From contig JAEEHY010000175.1 in the NCBI GenBank assembly GCA_016281085.1, positions 1 through 37,744 of the forward strand: a DNA stretch of 37,744 nucleotides, written 5' to 3'. Position 1 is the stretch's first letter; each line of letters starts with the position of its first letter. This stretch comes from Lachnospiraceae bacterium. Lineage in GTDB: Bacteria > Bacillota > Clostridia > Lachnospirales > Lachnospiraceae. The notes under the pieces are model-generated. The model was not told the origin of the DNA, searched no databases, and was given only the letters and a program-made list of their open reading frames with translations. A program made the position numbers and the translations under genes. Below are positions 8,551 to 17,282 of the stretch, piece by piece.

Positions 8551-10803
8551 ATGGCAGTAATATCAGAAGACGAACAGATAATAAAAACCGAGTTCTCGGA
8601 GGTAATGAGGAAGTCATACATTGACTATGCCATGAGCGTTATTATTTCAAGAGCGCTTCCGGATGTACGTGACGGACTTAAGCCGGTCCAGAGACGTACC
8701 CTGTATGATATGTATGAACTTGGTATACGTTACGACAGACCTTACAGGAAGTCTGCACGTATCGTCGGTGATACAATGGGTAAGTATCACCCCCATGGCG
8801 ACAGTTCGATCTATGATGCGCTTGTGGTAATGGCGCAGGACTTCAAGAAGGGTATGACGCTGGTTGACGGTCATGGTAATTTCGGATCCATCGAAGGCGA
8901 CGGTGCTGCTGCAATGCGTTACACCGAAGCAAGGCTCGAGAAGGTCACACAGGAAACAATTCTTGCCGATCTTGATAAGGATGTTGTTGATTTTGTCCCC
9001 AATTTCGATGAAACCGAGAAGGAACCGGCAGTCCTTCCGGCCAAGATCCCCAATCTGCTGATAAACGGTACTGAAGGAATTGCGGTAGGTATGGCTACCA
9101 ATATGCCGCCTCACAACCTTGCCGAGGTTGTGGAAGGAGTTAAGGCGTACATTAAGAATCCCGATATAACGACTGCGGAACTGATGGAATATATTCCCGG
9201 TCCGGATTTCCCAACCGGCGGTATCGTTGTCAATAAGGATGAGCTGCTTGAAATATACGAGACCGGTGTCGGCAAGATCAAGATCCGCGGCAAGATTGAA
9301 TATGAAAAGGGCAAGGCCGGCAAGACCAGGCTTGTAATAACCGAGATCCCCTATACGATGATAGGAGCGAATATCAGCAAGTTCCTCACGGATATAGTGG
9401 CTCTGATAGATTCCAAGAAAACTAATGACATAGTGGATATTTCCAATCAGTCCAGCAAGGAGGGGATCCGTATTGTCCTTGAGCTTCGTAAGGATGCCGA
9501 TGTTGAGAACCTGAAGAACATGCTCCTTAAGAAAACAAAGCTTGAGGATACCTTCGGTGTCAATATGCTTGCGGTTGCTGACGGAAGGCCGGAAACACTC
9601 GGATTAAAGGATATAATAAGGCATCATGTTAATTTCCAGCGCGAGATAAGGACAAGGAAGTACAGAAATCTTCTGAATAAGGAACTTGACAAGAAGGAGA
9701 TACAGGAGGGTCTTATAAGGGCCTGCGATATCATAGATCTTATCATAGAGATACTCAGAGGATCGAAGGATGTTAAGATGGCCAAGGCCTGTCTTACATC
9801 AGGAAATACCGAGGGAATTAACTTTAAGTCACGCATCAGCAGGAAGATGGCGGAGCAGCTTGACTTTACAGACAGACAGGCTGAAGCAATACTTTCAATG
9901 AGATTGTATAAGCTCATAGGTCTTGAACTTGAGGCGTTGATCAAGGAGCATGAAGAGACTCTTAAGAATATTGAGGCATACAAGGATATAATCACCAATC
10001 CAAAGACCATGGACAGGCTCATTGTTAAGGAGCTTGACAGTTACAGGAAGGAGTACGGACGCGAACGCAGGACATCAATAGAAAATGCTGCAGCCGTAGT
10101 TTTTGAAGAGAAAAAGGTCGAGGAGACTGAGGTCGTATTTCTTATGGACCGTTTCGGATATGCCAGAACCATAGATACGTCTGTTTACGAGAAGAACAAA
10201 GAAACGGTCGATGAAGAGAATAAGTATGTATTCCATGTAATGAATACAGGACGTGTCTGCCTGTTTACCAATACGGGTATGCTGCACAGCATCAAGGTCG
10301 TGGATCTTCCGCACGGAAAGCTCAGGGATAAGGGCATACCGGTCGACAATGTCAGCAATTACAGTTCTGCCAATGAGATCATAGTATACGCCGGTGATCT
10401 CAAGGAGATAATCATGCAGAAGCTTTGCTTCGCGACAAAGAAATCAATGCTGAAGCATGTATACGGAACCGAATTTGATATCACGAAGCGTTCGGTAGCG
10501 GCAACGGGGCTTAACGAAGGCGATGAGGTGATAGCCGTGTTCCCGATAATAGATGAACGTAATATAGTACTTCGTACAAGGGACGGATACTTCCTCAAGT
10601 TTCCGCTTGATGAGATACCTCTTAAGAAAAAAGGAGCAGCGGGAGTCCGCGGCATGAAGCTGGTTGGCAATGATGAGGTTACCGATGTTTATCCGCTGAC
10701 CAACGGAGTTGAAGTGACTATCGATGTTAACGGAAAGAGGATAGAGCTCAACAAGCTAAAGCTCGCAAAGCGTGATGCAAAAGGAACCAAGGTAAGGACT
10801 TAG
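8551..10803 (+). CDS. Type IIA DNA topoisomerase subunit A (ParC/GyrA family)
   Basis: A 750-residue breakage-reunion subunit. The catalytic tyrosine is Y124 in AAAMRYTEA. The quinolone-contact positions are the usual drug-sensitive residues, S85 and D89, in [10 protein letters not shown]. It is shorter than typical GyrA (over 800). The C-terminal beta-propeller begins near residue 525, and where blade 1 of gyrase carries the GyrA box (QRRGGKG) there is only [13 protein letters not shown] looser [10 protein letters not shown] occurs later. This fits topoisomerase IV-like decatenase or relaxase activity more than DNA wrapping, which is inference. I chose ATG 8551 with GGGAGTGG upstream; an in-frame ATA eight codons earlier overlaps the parE/gyrB stop. 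Confidence 0.92.
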   Translation: MAVISEDEQIIKTEFSEVMRKSYIDYAMSVIISRALPDVRDGLKPVQRRTLYDMYELGIRYDRPYRKSARIVGDTMGKYHPHGDSSIYDALVVMAQDFKKGMTLVDGHGNFGSIEGDGAAAMRYTEARLEKVTQETILADLDKDVVDFVPNFDETEKEPAVLPAKIPNLLINGTEGIAVGMATNMPPHNLAEVVEGVKAYIKNPDITTAELMEYIPGPDFPTGGIVVNKDELLEIYETGVGKIKIRGKIEYEKGKAGKTRLVITEIPYTMIGANISKFLTDIVALIDSKKTNDIVDISNQSSKEGIRIVLELRKDADVENLKNMLLKKTKLEDTFGVNMLAVADGRPETLGLKDIIRHHVNFQREIRTRKYRNLLNKELDKKEIQEGLIRACDIIDLIIEILRGSKDVKMAKACLTSGNTEGINFKSRISRKMAEQLDFTDRQAEAILSMRLYKLIGLELEALIKEHEETLKNIEAYKDIITNPKTMDRLIVKELDSYRKEYGRERRTSIENAAAVVFEEKKVEETEVVFLMDRFGYARTIDTSVYEKNKETVDEENKYVFHVMNTGRVCLFTNTGMLHSIKVVDLPHGKLRDKGIPVDNVSNYSSANEIIVYAGDLKEIIMQKLCFATKKSMLKHVYGTEFDITKRSVAATGLNEGDEVIAVFPIIDERNIVLRTRDGYFLKFPLDEIPLKKKGAAGVRGMKLVGNDEVTDVYPLTNGVEVTIDVNGKRIELNKLKLAKRDAKGTKVRT

Positions 10804-10825
10804 GATATACGGATGGTGAGGTAGG

Positions 10826-11389
10826 ATGAGAGTAATAGCGGGTAGTGCCAGGAGGCTGCAGCTGAAAGCTCCTGCAGGTTATGATACGCGGCCGACGTCG
10901 GACAAGGTAAAGGAAACGCTGTTTAATATACTGATGCCGTATATTTACACGGATACTGTTTTTCTTGATCTGTACAGCGGAAGCGGAGCCATAGGGATCG
11001 AAGCCCTGAGCAGAGGTGCCGGTCGTGCCGTATTTGTTGAGAGAGGAAAGGATGCGCTTTCATGCATCAAAGAGAACCTTAATACGACACATTTCACGGA
11101 CAGGGCCAGGATAATGGCTTCGGACGTTCTGTCCGCCCTTCACAGGCTTGAAGGAAACGATAAATTTGATATTGTTTTTATGGATCCGCCCTATGGGAAC
11201 GGTTTTGAAAAGGCAGTGCTTGAATATCTGAGCACATCGGGACTTGTAAAAGACGATGCTCTTATAGTGATCGAAGCTTCGAATGATACCGACTTTGATT
11301 ATGTTTCTTCGTTGCCGTATGAGATCGTCAAATATAAGAAATATAAGAATAACTGTCACCTGTTTTTGAAATGTTTTAAGAAGAACTGA
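10826..11389 (+). CDS. rsmD: 16S rRNA (guanine966-N2)-methyltransferase RsmD
   Basis: A 187-residue SAM-dependent methyltransferase. By family it methylates N2 of G966 in 16S rRNA (E. coli numbering) during small-subunit assembly. It shows the family start [10 protein letters not shown], the conserved [14 protein letters not shown] (21-34), the SAM-binding [14 protein letters not shown] (48-61) and the catalytic DPPY at 120-123. The length is normal. It is followed after about 30 bases by coaD, a conserved pairing in Firmicutes. Confidence 0.96.
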   Translation: MRVIAGSARRLQLKAPAGYDTRPTSDKVKETLFNILMPYIYTDTVFLDLYSGSGAIGIEALSRGAGRAVFVERGKDALSCIKENLNTTHFTDRARIMASDVLSALHRLEGNDKFDIVFMDPPYGNGFEKAVLEYLSTSGLVKDDALIVIEASNDTDFDYVSSLPYEIVKYKKYKNNCHLFLKCFKKN

Positions 11390-11420
11390 AAATACAGAGT
11401 TTGAGAGATGGAGAGCGCAT

Positions 11421-11927
11421 ATGAAGAGAGCAGTATACCCCGGAAGCTTTGATCCCGTAACATACGGACATATTGATATCATAAAAAGAGCTGCTGAGAT
11501 ATTTGACTGTCTGGAAGTCAGTGTTTTGAACAACAAAGGTAAAACTCCGTTGTTTTCTGTTGATGAACGTGTTAGTATAATTAAAGAAGTGACAAAGGAT
11601 ATGCCCAATGTTACTGTCGGAAGCTACGACGGTCTGCTGGTTGATTACTGCAGGAAAAATGATGCGGGGGTTATAATAAGGGGACTTCGCGCGATCACGG
11701 ACTTTGAATATGAACTTCAGCTTGCACAGACCAACCGCAAGCTTGGTGAAAATGTAGATACTATCTTTCTGACGACAAGTCTTGAATATGCATATCTCAG
11801 CTCATCGACCGTTAAGGAGGTGGCCAGCTTTGGCGGCGATATAAGTAAGTTTGTACCGCCATTCATAGCTGACATGATATATAAAAAGTATGGAACAAGG
11901 AGTGAGGAGAGGATAAATGAGCAGTAA
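11421..11927 (+). CDS. coaD: Phosphopantetheine adenylyltransferase
   Basis: A 168-residue enzyme catalysing the fourth step of coenzyme A synthesis: 4'-phosphopantetheine plus ATP gives dephospho-CoA. The nucleotidyltransferase signature is complete, with [12 protein letters not shown] (T14-x-G16-H17) at the N-terminus, the substrate-binding [15 protein letters not shown] in the middle and the C-terminal SSSTVKE in place of ISSTxxR. The start at ATG 11421 has GGAG upstream. Its 3' end overlaps the next gene by 11 bases, so the two are probably translationally coupled. Confidence 0.97.
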   Translation: MKRAVYPGSFDPVTYGHIDIIKRAAEIFDCLEVSVLNNKGKTPLFSVDERVSIIKEVTKDMPNVTVGSYDGLLVDYCRKNDAGVIIRGLRAITDFEYELQLAQTNRKLGENVDTIFLTTSLEYAYLSSSTVKEVASFGGDISKFVPPFIADMIYKKYGTRSEERINEQ

Positions 11928-12555
11928 GATTGAACAGATAATTGATGAAATCGAGGATTTTATAAGCGGATGCAAGTTCCAGGCTTTCTCAGGCGCCAAT
12001 ATCATTGTGGACAAAGAGCATCTTGAAGAGCTTTTAAGGGAACTCAGGATGAAAACTCCCGATGAGATCAAGCGCTATCAGAAGATCATAAGTAATAAGG
12101 AAGCCATCTTAAATGATGCCAAGGAGAAGGCCGAGGCTATGATCAATGAAGCTCAGATACACACTGATCATATGGTAAATGAGCATGAGATCATGCAGCA
12201 GGCATATGCACAGGCAAACGAGGTTGTACAGCAGGCTGTTTCACAGGCACAGCAGATACTCGATACTGCGACCAATGATGCGAACGGCATACGGCAGTCT
12301 GCCATGAAATATACCGATGATATGCTGGCTGAACTGCAGGGAATAATAAAGACGGCAATAGGTGATGCCCAGTCGAAATACACGGGATTGCTGGAGCGTC
12401 TTAAGAACTGCGAGACGATAATAGATAAAAACAGGTCGGACCTGTATCCGCAGGTGGAGCTTGAAAAAGAGATCGCATCGATTGAGGGAACATCAAATAA
12501 GTCTAAGCTGTCTAAAACAGGCGGTATAAGTCTTGATATGCTGAATAATAAATAA
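11917..12555 (+). CDS. Coiled-coil protein of unknown function downstream of coaD
   Basis: A 212-residue hydrophilic protein that I cannot assign to a characterised family. Residues of about 55-170 are an almost uninterrupted helical, Ala/Gln/Glu-rich stretch ([29 protein letters not shown]) resembling F/V-ATPase stalk subunits or DivIVA-like coiled coils. The short N-terminal head ([17 protein letters not shown]) is also helical. It has no membrane segment or signal peptide and ends ISLDMLNNK. The 11-base overlap with coaD supports expression as part of that operon. Resemblance to ATPase subunit H/E proteins may only reflect coiled-coil composition. Repeat copy 3 begins directly after its stop codon. 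Confidence 0.85.
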   Translation: MSSKIEQIIDEIEDFISGCKFQAFSGANIIVDKEHLEELLRELRMKTPDEIKRYQKIISNKEAILNDAKEKAEAMINEAQIHTDHMVNEHEIMQQAYAQANEVVQQAVSQAQQILDTATNDANGIRQSAMKYTDDMLAELQGIIKTAIGDAQSKYTGLLERLKNCETIIDKNRSDLYPQVELEKEIASIEGTSNKSKLSKTGGISLDMLNNK

Positions 12556-12557
12556 TG
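12550..12557. repeat. Left 8-bp flanking duplication of element copy 3
   Basis: AAATAATG directly precedes the left end of copy 3 and is repeated exactly after its right end (12701-12708). This is the expected mark of transposition. It overlaps the stop codon of the coiled-coil gene. Confidence 0.7.
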
Positions 12558-12700
12558 GTAACTATTCAGAACAGGCTCAAAATACTTCGTATTTTTCGCT
12601 GTTTTGGATTCATCCAATACATATATTTGTAAAACATGTCCCTTACATGCGAGCATGACGTGCCATGTTTTAAAATATATGTGCTGTTCTGAATAGTTAC
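12558..12700 (+). repeat. Palindromic repeat element, copy 3 (orientation A, intact)
   Basis: The best-preserved copy: 143 bp with perfect 17-bp terminal inverted repeats GTAACTATTCAGAACAG / CTGTTCTGAATAGTTAC. Hairpins are AAAATAC-ttc-GTATTTT, TTGGA-ttca-TCCAA and a long arm in which AAAACATG pairs with CATGTTTT; copy 1 has AAAATATG with CATATTTT at the same place. The tip is CATG-cgag-CATG. AAATAATG flanks both sides. Confidence 0.93.
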
Positions 12701-12708
12701 AAATAATG
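12701..12708. repeat. Right 8-bp flanking duplication of element copy 3
   Basis: An exact second copy of AAATAATG, adjoining the right end of copy 3. Confidence 0.7.
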
Positions 12709-12719
12709 TAACTATTCTG
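12708..12719 (+). repeat. Stray terminus-like fragment beside copy 3
   Basis: GTAACTATTCTG matches the element end GTAACTATTCAG at 11 of 12 positions and lies immediately after the flanking duplication. It may be a remnant of another copy or a preferred target sequence. It falls about 20 bases before the pepD start. Confidence 0.5.
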
Positions 12720-12740
12720 TTTATTTTGGAAGTGCATCAT

Positions 12741-14201
12741 ATGAGTTTATTAAAGGATATAGAGCCGAAAAATGTATTTCGTTTTTTTGAAGAAATCTGT
12801 GCGATCCCGCATGGATCGGGAAACCTGGACGCAATAGCAGCTTACTGTGTTTCGTTTGCCAAAGACAGAAATCTTCAATATATTCATGATGAATTTAACA
12901 ATGTATTCATAAGTAAACCGGCAACCGAAGGCTGTGAAGACAGTGCTCCGTTATTGCTGCAGGGTCATCTTGATATGGTCTGTGAAAAGAACATGGATTC
13001 GGATGCAAGGTTTGATTTTGCGAAGGATCCGCTTAAGCTTGCAGTTATGGATGATTACGTGTATGCAAAGGGCACAACGCTTGGCGGGGATGACGGTATT
13101 GCCGTGGCCTACATGCTCGCGATCCTTGATGATGACAGCATCAGGCATCCGGCTCTGGAATGTCTGTTTACAGCCGATGAAGAAACGGGTATGAGCGGTA
13201 TGTCATCATTTGACTGCTCCGTTATCAAGTCCAAAAGAATGATCAATATTGACAATGAAACGGAAGGCGAGGTTCTGGCCAGTTCCGCAGGCGGGAGAAA
13301 GGTTAAATGTATGCTGCCCGTGAGATATCATGAGAGCAGCGGCCTTGCGTACGATATTGTCATATGCGGTCTGCTGGGAGGTCACAGCGGTTCCGAGATA
13401 GATAAATATCGCGGAAATGCCAATCTTCTCATGGGAAGGCTTCTCCATCATTTAAGAGGAAAGATCAATTACGAGCTTTATTATCTTAAAGGCGGTCTGC
13501 AGGATAATGCCATACCAAGAGAAGCCAAGGCATCCGTACTCATAGATGAAAAGGACTCGACAAGATTTGAGGATCTTATCACTGAGTTTGAGCTGAATAT
13601 TATAAGCGAATACAGAAAGATCGAAAATAATATCACCATATACAGTGAATGCAGGGGAACGATAAGTACAAGTGTACTCAGTCCCAAGACGCAGGAACGG
13701 GTCATCTTTCTTCTTATGACCATTCCCGACGGAATTGAAAAGATGTGTCCCGAGGCCCAGAGCGTGGTCCAGACATCTTCAAATGCAGGGATAGTCCGGT
13801 TAAGAGAAGCATATTTCGAGGTTATAATCAGTATAAGAAGTTCAATTTCCTCGGAGAAACGCGCTTTGAGTGATAAGATCCAGTATCTTACAGAGACTAT
13901 CGGCGGGGAATTTGTCGTTGAATCGGATTATCCGGCATGGGAATACAGGGAACGCTCAAGGCTGAGAGATCTGGTGAGCTCCTGCTATATGGAATTGTAT
14001 GACCGTCATCCGAAGATCACTTCCATTCATGCGGGTCTTGAATGCGGTATTATATTTGATAAGGTCAAGGGGATCGATATTGTTTCCTTCGGACCTCAGA
14101 TAGAGGATATTCATACACCCAAGGAGAAGCTCAGTATAAGCTCGACAGAGCGTACATGGCGGCTGTTGTTAAAAATATTGGAGAAATGTATTGATGAGTG
14201 A
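12741..14201 (+). CDS. pepD: Aminoacyl-histidine dipeptidase (M20C peptidase)
   Basis: A 486-residue cytosolic zinc dipeptidase of the PepD/carnosinase (M20C) group, which hydrolyses Xaa-His and other dipeptides. Metal-site motifs are GHLDMV (H76, D78), GGDDG (115-119) and the catalytic DEETGM (E147/E148). GLLGGHSG supplies the dimerisation-domain histidine and IHAGLECG lies near the C-terminus. I chose ATG 12741, which has GGAAG eight bases upstream; an in-frame TTG at 12726 overlaps that site. No promoter was recognised. Transcription could come through or out of repeat copy 3, which ends 40 bases upstream. The stop overlaps the next gene by 8 bases. Confidence 0.93.
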   Translation: MSLLKDIEPKNVFRFFEEICAIPHGSGNLDAIAAYCVSFAKDRNLQYIHDEFNNVFISKPATEGCEDSAPLLLQGHLDMVCEKNMDSDARFDFAKDPLKLAVMDDYVYAKGTTLGGDDGIAVAYMLAILDDDSIRHPALECLFTADEETGMSGMSSFDCSVIKSKRMINIDNETEGEVLASSAGGRKVKCMLPVRYHESSGLAYDIVICGLLGGHSGSEIDKYRGNANLLMGRLLHHLRGKINYELYYLKGGLQDNAIPREAKASVLIDEKDSTRFEDLITEFELNIISEYRKIENNITIYSECRGTISTSVLSPKTQERVIFLLMTIPDGIEKMCPEAQSVVQTSSNAGIVRLREAYFEVIISIRSSISSEKRALSDKIQYLTETIGGEFVVESDYPAWEYRERSRLRDLVSSCYMELYDRHPKITSIHAGLECGIIFDKVKGIDIVSFGPQIEDIHTPKEKLSISSTERTWRLLLKILEKCIDE

Positions 14202-14916
14202 GTTGATAAGGCTTGACAGATATGTTTCAGAGTGCGGTGTTTTGAGCCGCAAGCAGGCAGTACCGGCAATTAAGGCCGGAAGAGTCACTGTTGATGGTGA
14301 AGTTGTAACTGTTCCCGGTTTCAAGATAAGTGAAGATGCCGGGGTGACTTTGGATGGTAATGAACTTTCCTACAGCAGATATTCGTACTATATGCTTTAT
14401 AAACCCGCGGGATGTGTAAGTGCGGTAAAGGACAAGCTCAGTGATACTGTTATAGGATATCTTAAGGATGTGAAAACAACCGGACTGTTTCCGGTGGGAC
14501 GTCTTGACAAGGATACTGAAGGTCTTCTTCTTATCACAAATGATGGTCAGCTGTGTCATGATCTTATATCACCGGGGAAGCATGTTGAGAAGACTTATTA
14601 TGTTGTTGCTGACATAAGCCTTCCCGACAATGCGGCTGACGAATTTGAAAGGGGTATTGATATCGGTGATGATGAAATATGCCTTCCGGCGGTTCTTAAG
14701 CCTTCGGCTCTTATTGACGGTTATGAAGGTCATGCTTATGAACTGACCATAACCGAGGGACGTTTCCATCAGATCAAACGAATGTTTTACAGATATGGTG
14801 CCAGGGTAGTCTATCTTAAACGTCTGTCGGTAGGAGGCGTTAAGCTGGATGAAGCATTAAAGCCCGGTGAATTCCGCAGGCTGAACGAAGAGGAGCTCAG
14901 GCTGCTGGGCAAATGA
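14194..14916 (+). CDS. RsuA-family pseudouridine synthase (probably 16S rRNA)
   Basis: A 240-residue RNA pseudouridine synthase. An S4 RNA-binding domain (about 3-50, RLDRYVSECGVLSRKQAVPAI) precedes the catalytic domain with GRLDKDTEGLLL and the nucleophilic Asp at 105, then EGRFHQIKRMF. Domain order and length fit RsuA, which modifies U516 of 16S rRNA, rather than the longer RluB type; the target is inferred. I chose ATG 14194 over the TTG three bases earlier because GGAGAAATG gives good spacing. It overlaps pepD by 8 bases. Confidence 0.9.
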   Translation: MSELIRLDRYVSECGVLSRKQAVPAIKAGRVTVDGEVVTVPGFKISEDAGVTLDGNELSYSRYSYYMLYKPAGCVSAVKDKLSDTVIGYLKDVKTTGLFPVGRLDKDTEGLLLITNDGQLCHDLISPGKHVEKTYYVVADISLPDNAADEFERGIDIGDDEICLPAVLKPSALIDGYEGHAYELTITEGRFHQIKRMFYRYGARVVYLKRLSVGGVKLDEALKPGEFRRLNEEELRLLGK

Positions 14917-14937
14917 TATATAGGGCGTGAACTTTTT

Positions 14938-15522
14938 ATGAAAAAAAACAAAGGTGAATGGGGTTATGTGAATTACCAGCGTAAGAGAGTTATGCTCATT
15001 ACGCTGGTTCTCTATATTTGTGCGATAGGTATTTATCTGTTCGGATATTACACGACACATACCACAAAAAACATATGGACAATAATAGCCATACTCAGTA
15101 TTCTTCCGGCAAGCAAAAGCATGGTAAATCTTATTATGTTCATGCGGTTTAAATCTTTAAAAACAGAAATATTCGATTACTATTCTTCGGCGATAAAGGA
15201 TATTCCGGCAATCTATGAGGCCCCTTTCACAACATATGAGAAAACATATTTCGTGGATGTTCTGACGTGCAGAAGCAATACGGTGACGGTATGCTATCTG
15301 GGTAAGCCTTCCGGGAAAGGCGATCATGAAAAGGATATGAAGGGCTTAAAGGAACATCTTTTAAATGTTCTTAAGAACGACGGCTTCAGGGAGTGTACGG
15401 TTAAGCTCTATGATGATCCGGATGCATTTATAAGGCGTATCAATGAAATCAACTCAAATCTGAAGTCGGAGGATGTATCCGAAAGTCCGATGCTGAATAC
15501 CCTGAGAGCCGTAATACTCTGA
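14938..15522 (+). CDS. Two-TM membrane protein of unknown function
   Basis: A 194-residue protein that I do not recognise by name. It begins with a charged segment (MKKNKGEWGYVNYQRKR), then two hydrophobic helices at about 18-41 and 46-66, and a soluble domain of about 125 residues. The positive N-terminus suggests that both termini are cytoplasmic. The soluble part alternates short strands and helices (FVDVLTCRSNTVTVCYLG, KGLKEHLLNVLKNDGF) without a known motif. The ribosome-binding site is weak (AGGGCGTG). It sits between two pseudouridine synthase genes, 21 bases after the first. It is probably a lineage-specific conserved protein. Confidence 0.82.
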   Translation: MKKNKGEWGYVNYQRKRVMLITLVLYICAIGIYLFGYYTTHTTKNIWTIIAILSILPASKSMVNLIMFMRFKSLKTEIFDYYSSAIKDIPAIYEAPFTTYEKTYFVDVLTCRSNTVTVCYLGKPSGKGDHEKDMKGLKEHLLNVLKNDGFRECTVKLYDDPDAFIRRINEINSNLKSEDVSESPMLNTLRAVIL

Positions 15523-15585
15523 TCTGATGAAAAGTATATAGCCGCATAAAAGCAGAGAAACATCAAATCATGGGAGTCAGAACAA

Positions 15586-16599
15586 ATGAGGGAATTCGTG
15601 ATATCAAAGGATGAGCAGGGAGTAAGGCTTGATAAACAGCTTCTGAAGATACTGAATAATTCCGGTTCCGGTTTTATCTACAGGATGTTAAGGAAAAAAA
15701 ACATCACCTTAAATGATGCCAGAGCTTCGGGTAGTGAAAGACTTAAGAGCGGCGATGTTATAAAGATATATTTTTCCGAGGATACATTTAACAGGCTGTC
15801 ATCGAAAAGGGTATCGGAAGAGATACAGGGCTACAGCCTGCCGGCAAAGAAATATGAAACAGAAAAGCTCATCATTTACGAAGATGACAATTTTATGATA
15901 TTAAACAAGCCATCCGGACTTCTTTCTCAAAAGGCAGGAAAGGATGACTTTTCTTTAAATGAACTGTGCATTGGATATCTTATGGATAAGGGTCTTTTAA
16001 GCAGTGAATCTCTGCTTATGTTCAAGCCTTCGGTTTGTAACAGACTTGACCGTAATACATCCGGGATCGTTATATTTGCCTGTAATTATGCTGCTGCCAG
16101 AACAATAAATGAAGCACTTTATCAAAGAACAATACATAAATACTATTTATGTATCGTAAAGGGAGCCATAAAGAAGGAAGGCTCAAAGAAAGGTTTTCTG
16201 ATAAAGGATGAAAAAACCAATTCCGTTGTGATCGATGAAAAGAACGGAGGCGAAGGCAGGCAGATAGAAACGGCGTACAGACCTCTTGTATATAATAATG
16301 ACAATACACTTCTTGAAGTGGAATTGATCACAGGCCGGTCACACCAGATAAGAGCACAAATGGCTTCCATCGGACATCCGCTTCTTGGTGATAACAAGTA
16401 CGGAGATAAGGTTCTGAACAGGAAATATCATGATGTATTACAAGGGACTTCGCAGCTTCTTCATGCATATAAGCTTGTAATACCGGAGGATGCCGAAGGC
16501 GTGCTTAAAGAAGTGGCAGGTACAGTCTTTAAGGCTCCGTTACCGCCGGAGTTCATAAATATGTGTGATCGTCTTGGACTTAAATACGATGCGGAGTGA
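15586..16599 (+). CDS. RluA-family pseudouridine synthase
   Basis: A 337-residue pseudouridine synthase of the RluA/RluC/RluD superfamily. The N-terminal S4 domain (about 10-65) includes FIYRMLRKKNITLND. The catalytic region has the family motif NRLDRNTSG with nucleophilic D155, and the downstream GRSHQIRAQMASIGHPLLGDNKYG. Full-length for RluC/RluD-like enzymes, which modify 23S rRNA; the exact uridines cannot be told from sequence alone. The start at ATG 15586 has GGGAG upstream. The 63-base gap before it holds no promoter I can defend. Confidence 0.92.
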   Translation: MREFVISKDEQGVRLDKQLLKILNNSGSGFIYRMLRKKNITLNDARASGSERLKSGDVIKIYFSEDTFNRLSSKRVSEEIQGYSLPAKKYETEKLIIYEDDNFMILNKPSGLLSQKAGKDDFSLNELCIGYLMDKGLLSSESLLMFKPSVCNRLDRNTSGIVIFACNYAAARTINEALYQRTIHKYYLCIVKGAIKKEGSKKGFLIKDEKTNSVVIDEKNGGEGRQIETAYRPLVYNNDNTLLEVELITGRSHQIRAQMASIGHPLLGDNKYGDKVLNRKYHDVLQGTSQLLHAYKLVIPEDAEGVLKEVAGTVFKAPLPPEFINMCDRLGLKYDAE

Positions 16600-16664
16600 G
16601 ATTTGCCATATCCAAAGTACGTTTTTGAACATTGACTCATCATAGAATAAGGAGACCTTAGATC

Positions 16665-17198
16665 ATGCCCACATGGAACAGCAGGGGCCTCAGAGGGTCT
16701 ACTCTTGAGGATCTTATAAACAGAACAAATGACAAATACAGGGATAACAGGCTGGGATTAATACAGAAGATACCCACACCGATAACTCCGATCAATATCG
16801 ATAAGGCAAATAAACAGATAACACTTGCGTATTTCGATCAGAAAAGTACCGTCGATTATATCGGAGTCGTACAGGGTATACCGGTGTGTTTCGATGCAAA
16901 GGAATGTGCAAAAGAAACGTTTGCACTTGCCAATATACATGAGCATCAGGTTGCGTTCATGAATGAATTCGAAGAACAGGGAGGCATAGCCTTTTTCCTT
17001 GTGTATTTTTCTTCTTTGGATATATTTTATTATCTGAAGCTTTCGAAGCTGATGGAATTCTGGAACCGCATGTTGGAGGGAGGAAGGAAGAGCTTTAGGT
17101 ATGAGGAATTGGACGAAGCATATATTATAAAACACAAGCATGGTGTCATGGTGCCTTATTTCGATCTTTTGAATAAGGATCTGCAGGAAAGAGATTAG
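16665..17198 (+). CDS. recU: Holliday junction resolvase RecU
   Basis: A 177-residue PD-(D/E)xK nuclease that cleaves Holliday junctions in Firmicutes, acting with RuvAB. Family landmarks: N-terminal NSRGLRGSTLEDLI with E15, the metal site STVDYIG (D64) and FDAKE (D77, K79), then HEHQVAFMNEFEEQGGIAFFLV. Slightly shorter than Bacillus RecU (about 200 residues) because the N-terminal arm is short. AAGGAGA precedes the ATG. It is not linked here to the penicillin-binding protein gene that often neighbours it in Bacilli. The his promoter starts immediately after its stop codon. Confidence 0.95.
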   Translation: MPTWNSRGLRGSTLEDLINRTNDKYRDNRLGLIQKIPTPITPINIDKANKQITLAYFDQKSTVDYIGVVQGIPVCFDAKECAKETFALANIHEHQVAFMNEFEEQGGIAFFLVYFSSLDIFYYLKLSKLMEFWNRMLEGGRKSFRYEELDEAYIIKHKHGVMVPYFDLLNKDLQERD

Positions 17199-17201
17199 GA
17201 C

Positions 17202-17230
17202 TTGACACGGGACAGGTATTTTAATATAAT
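17202..17230 (+). promoter_or_regulatory. Consensus promoter of the histidine operon
   Basis: TTGACA at 17202-17207 and TATAAT at 17225-17230 are separated by exactly 17 bases, a perfect sigma-A consensus. Such strength fits a promoter held off by a repressor. Transcription would start near 17237, inside the palindrome that follows. Confidence 0.9.
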
Positions 17231-17232
17231 TT

Positions 17233-17252
17233 CGTGGTAATTCATTACCACG
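17233..17252. promoter_or_regulatory. Operator-like perfect palindrome at the his start site
   Basis: CGTGGTAA-ttca-TTACCACG is a perfect 8-bp inverted repeat with a 4-base spacer, beginning two bases after the -10 box and covering the predicted transcription start. The position suits a dimeric repressor. The regulator is not encoded in the window; a TrpR-type HisR/YerC regulator is one candidate by family knowledge only. As RNA it would be a short hairpin at the extreme 5' end, an alternative role. Confidence 0.7.
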
Positions 17253-17282
17253 TTATCACACTAAAGTAAGGACGGATTAACA

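Noticed and set aside
7727-8617. Leftward 296-codon open frame opposite the topoisomerase B gene
   Set aside because: It is antisense to the conserved TOPRIM region and has no recognisable domain or start signal.
12558-12700. Repeat element as an intrinsic terminator
   Set aside because: The AAAATAC-ttc-GTATTTT hairpin has A and T tracts but no GC-rich stem. The element occurs on either side of genes and in both orientations, and one copy lies between divergent promoters.
17237-17282. T-box or his leader-peptide attenuator before hisZ
   Set aside because: The leader is only about 45 bases, with no histidine-codon run and no terminator-type hairpin beyond the start-site palindrome.
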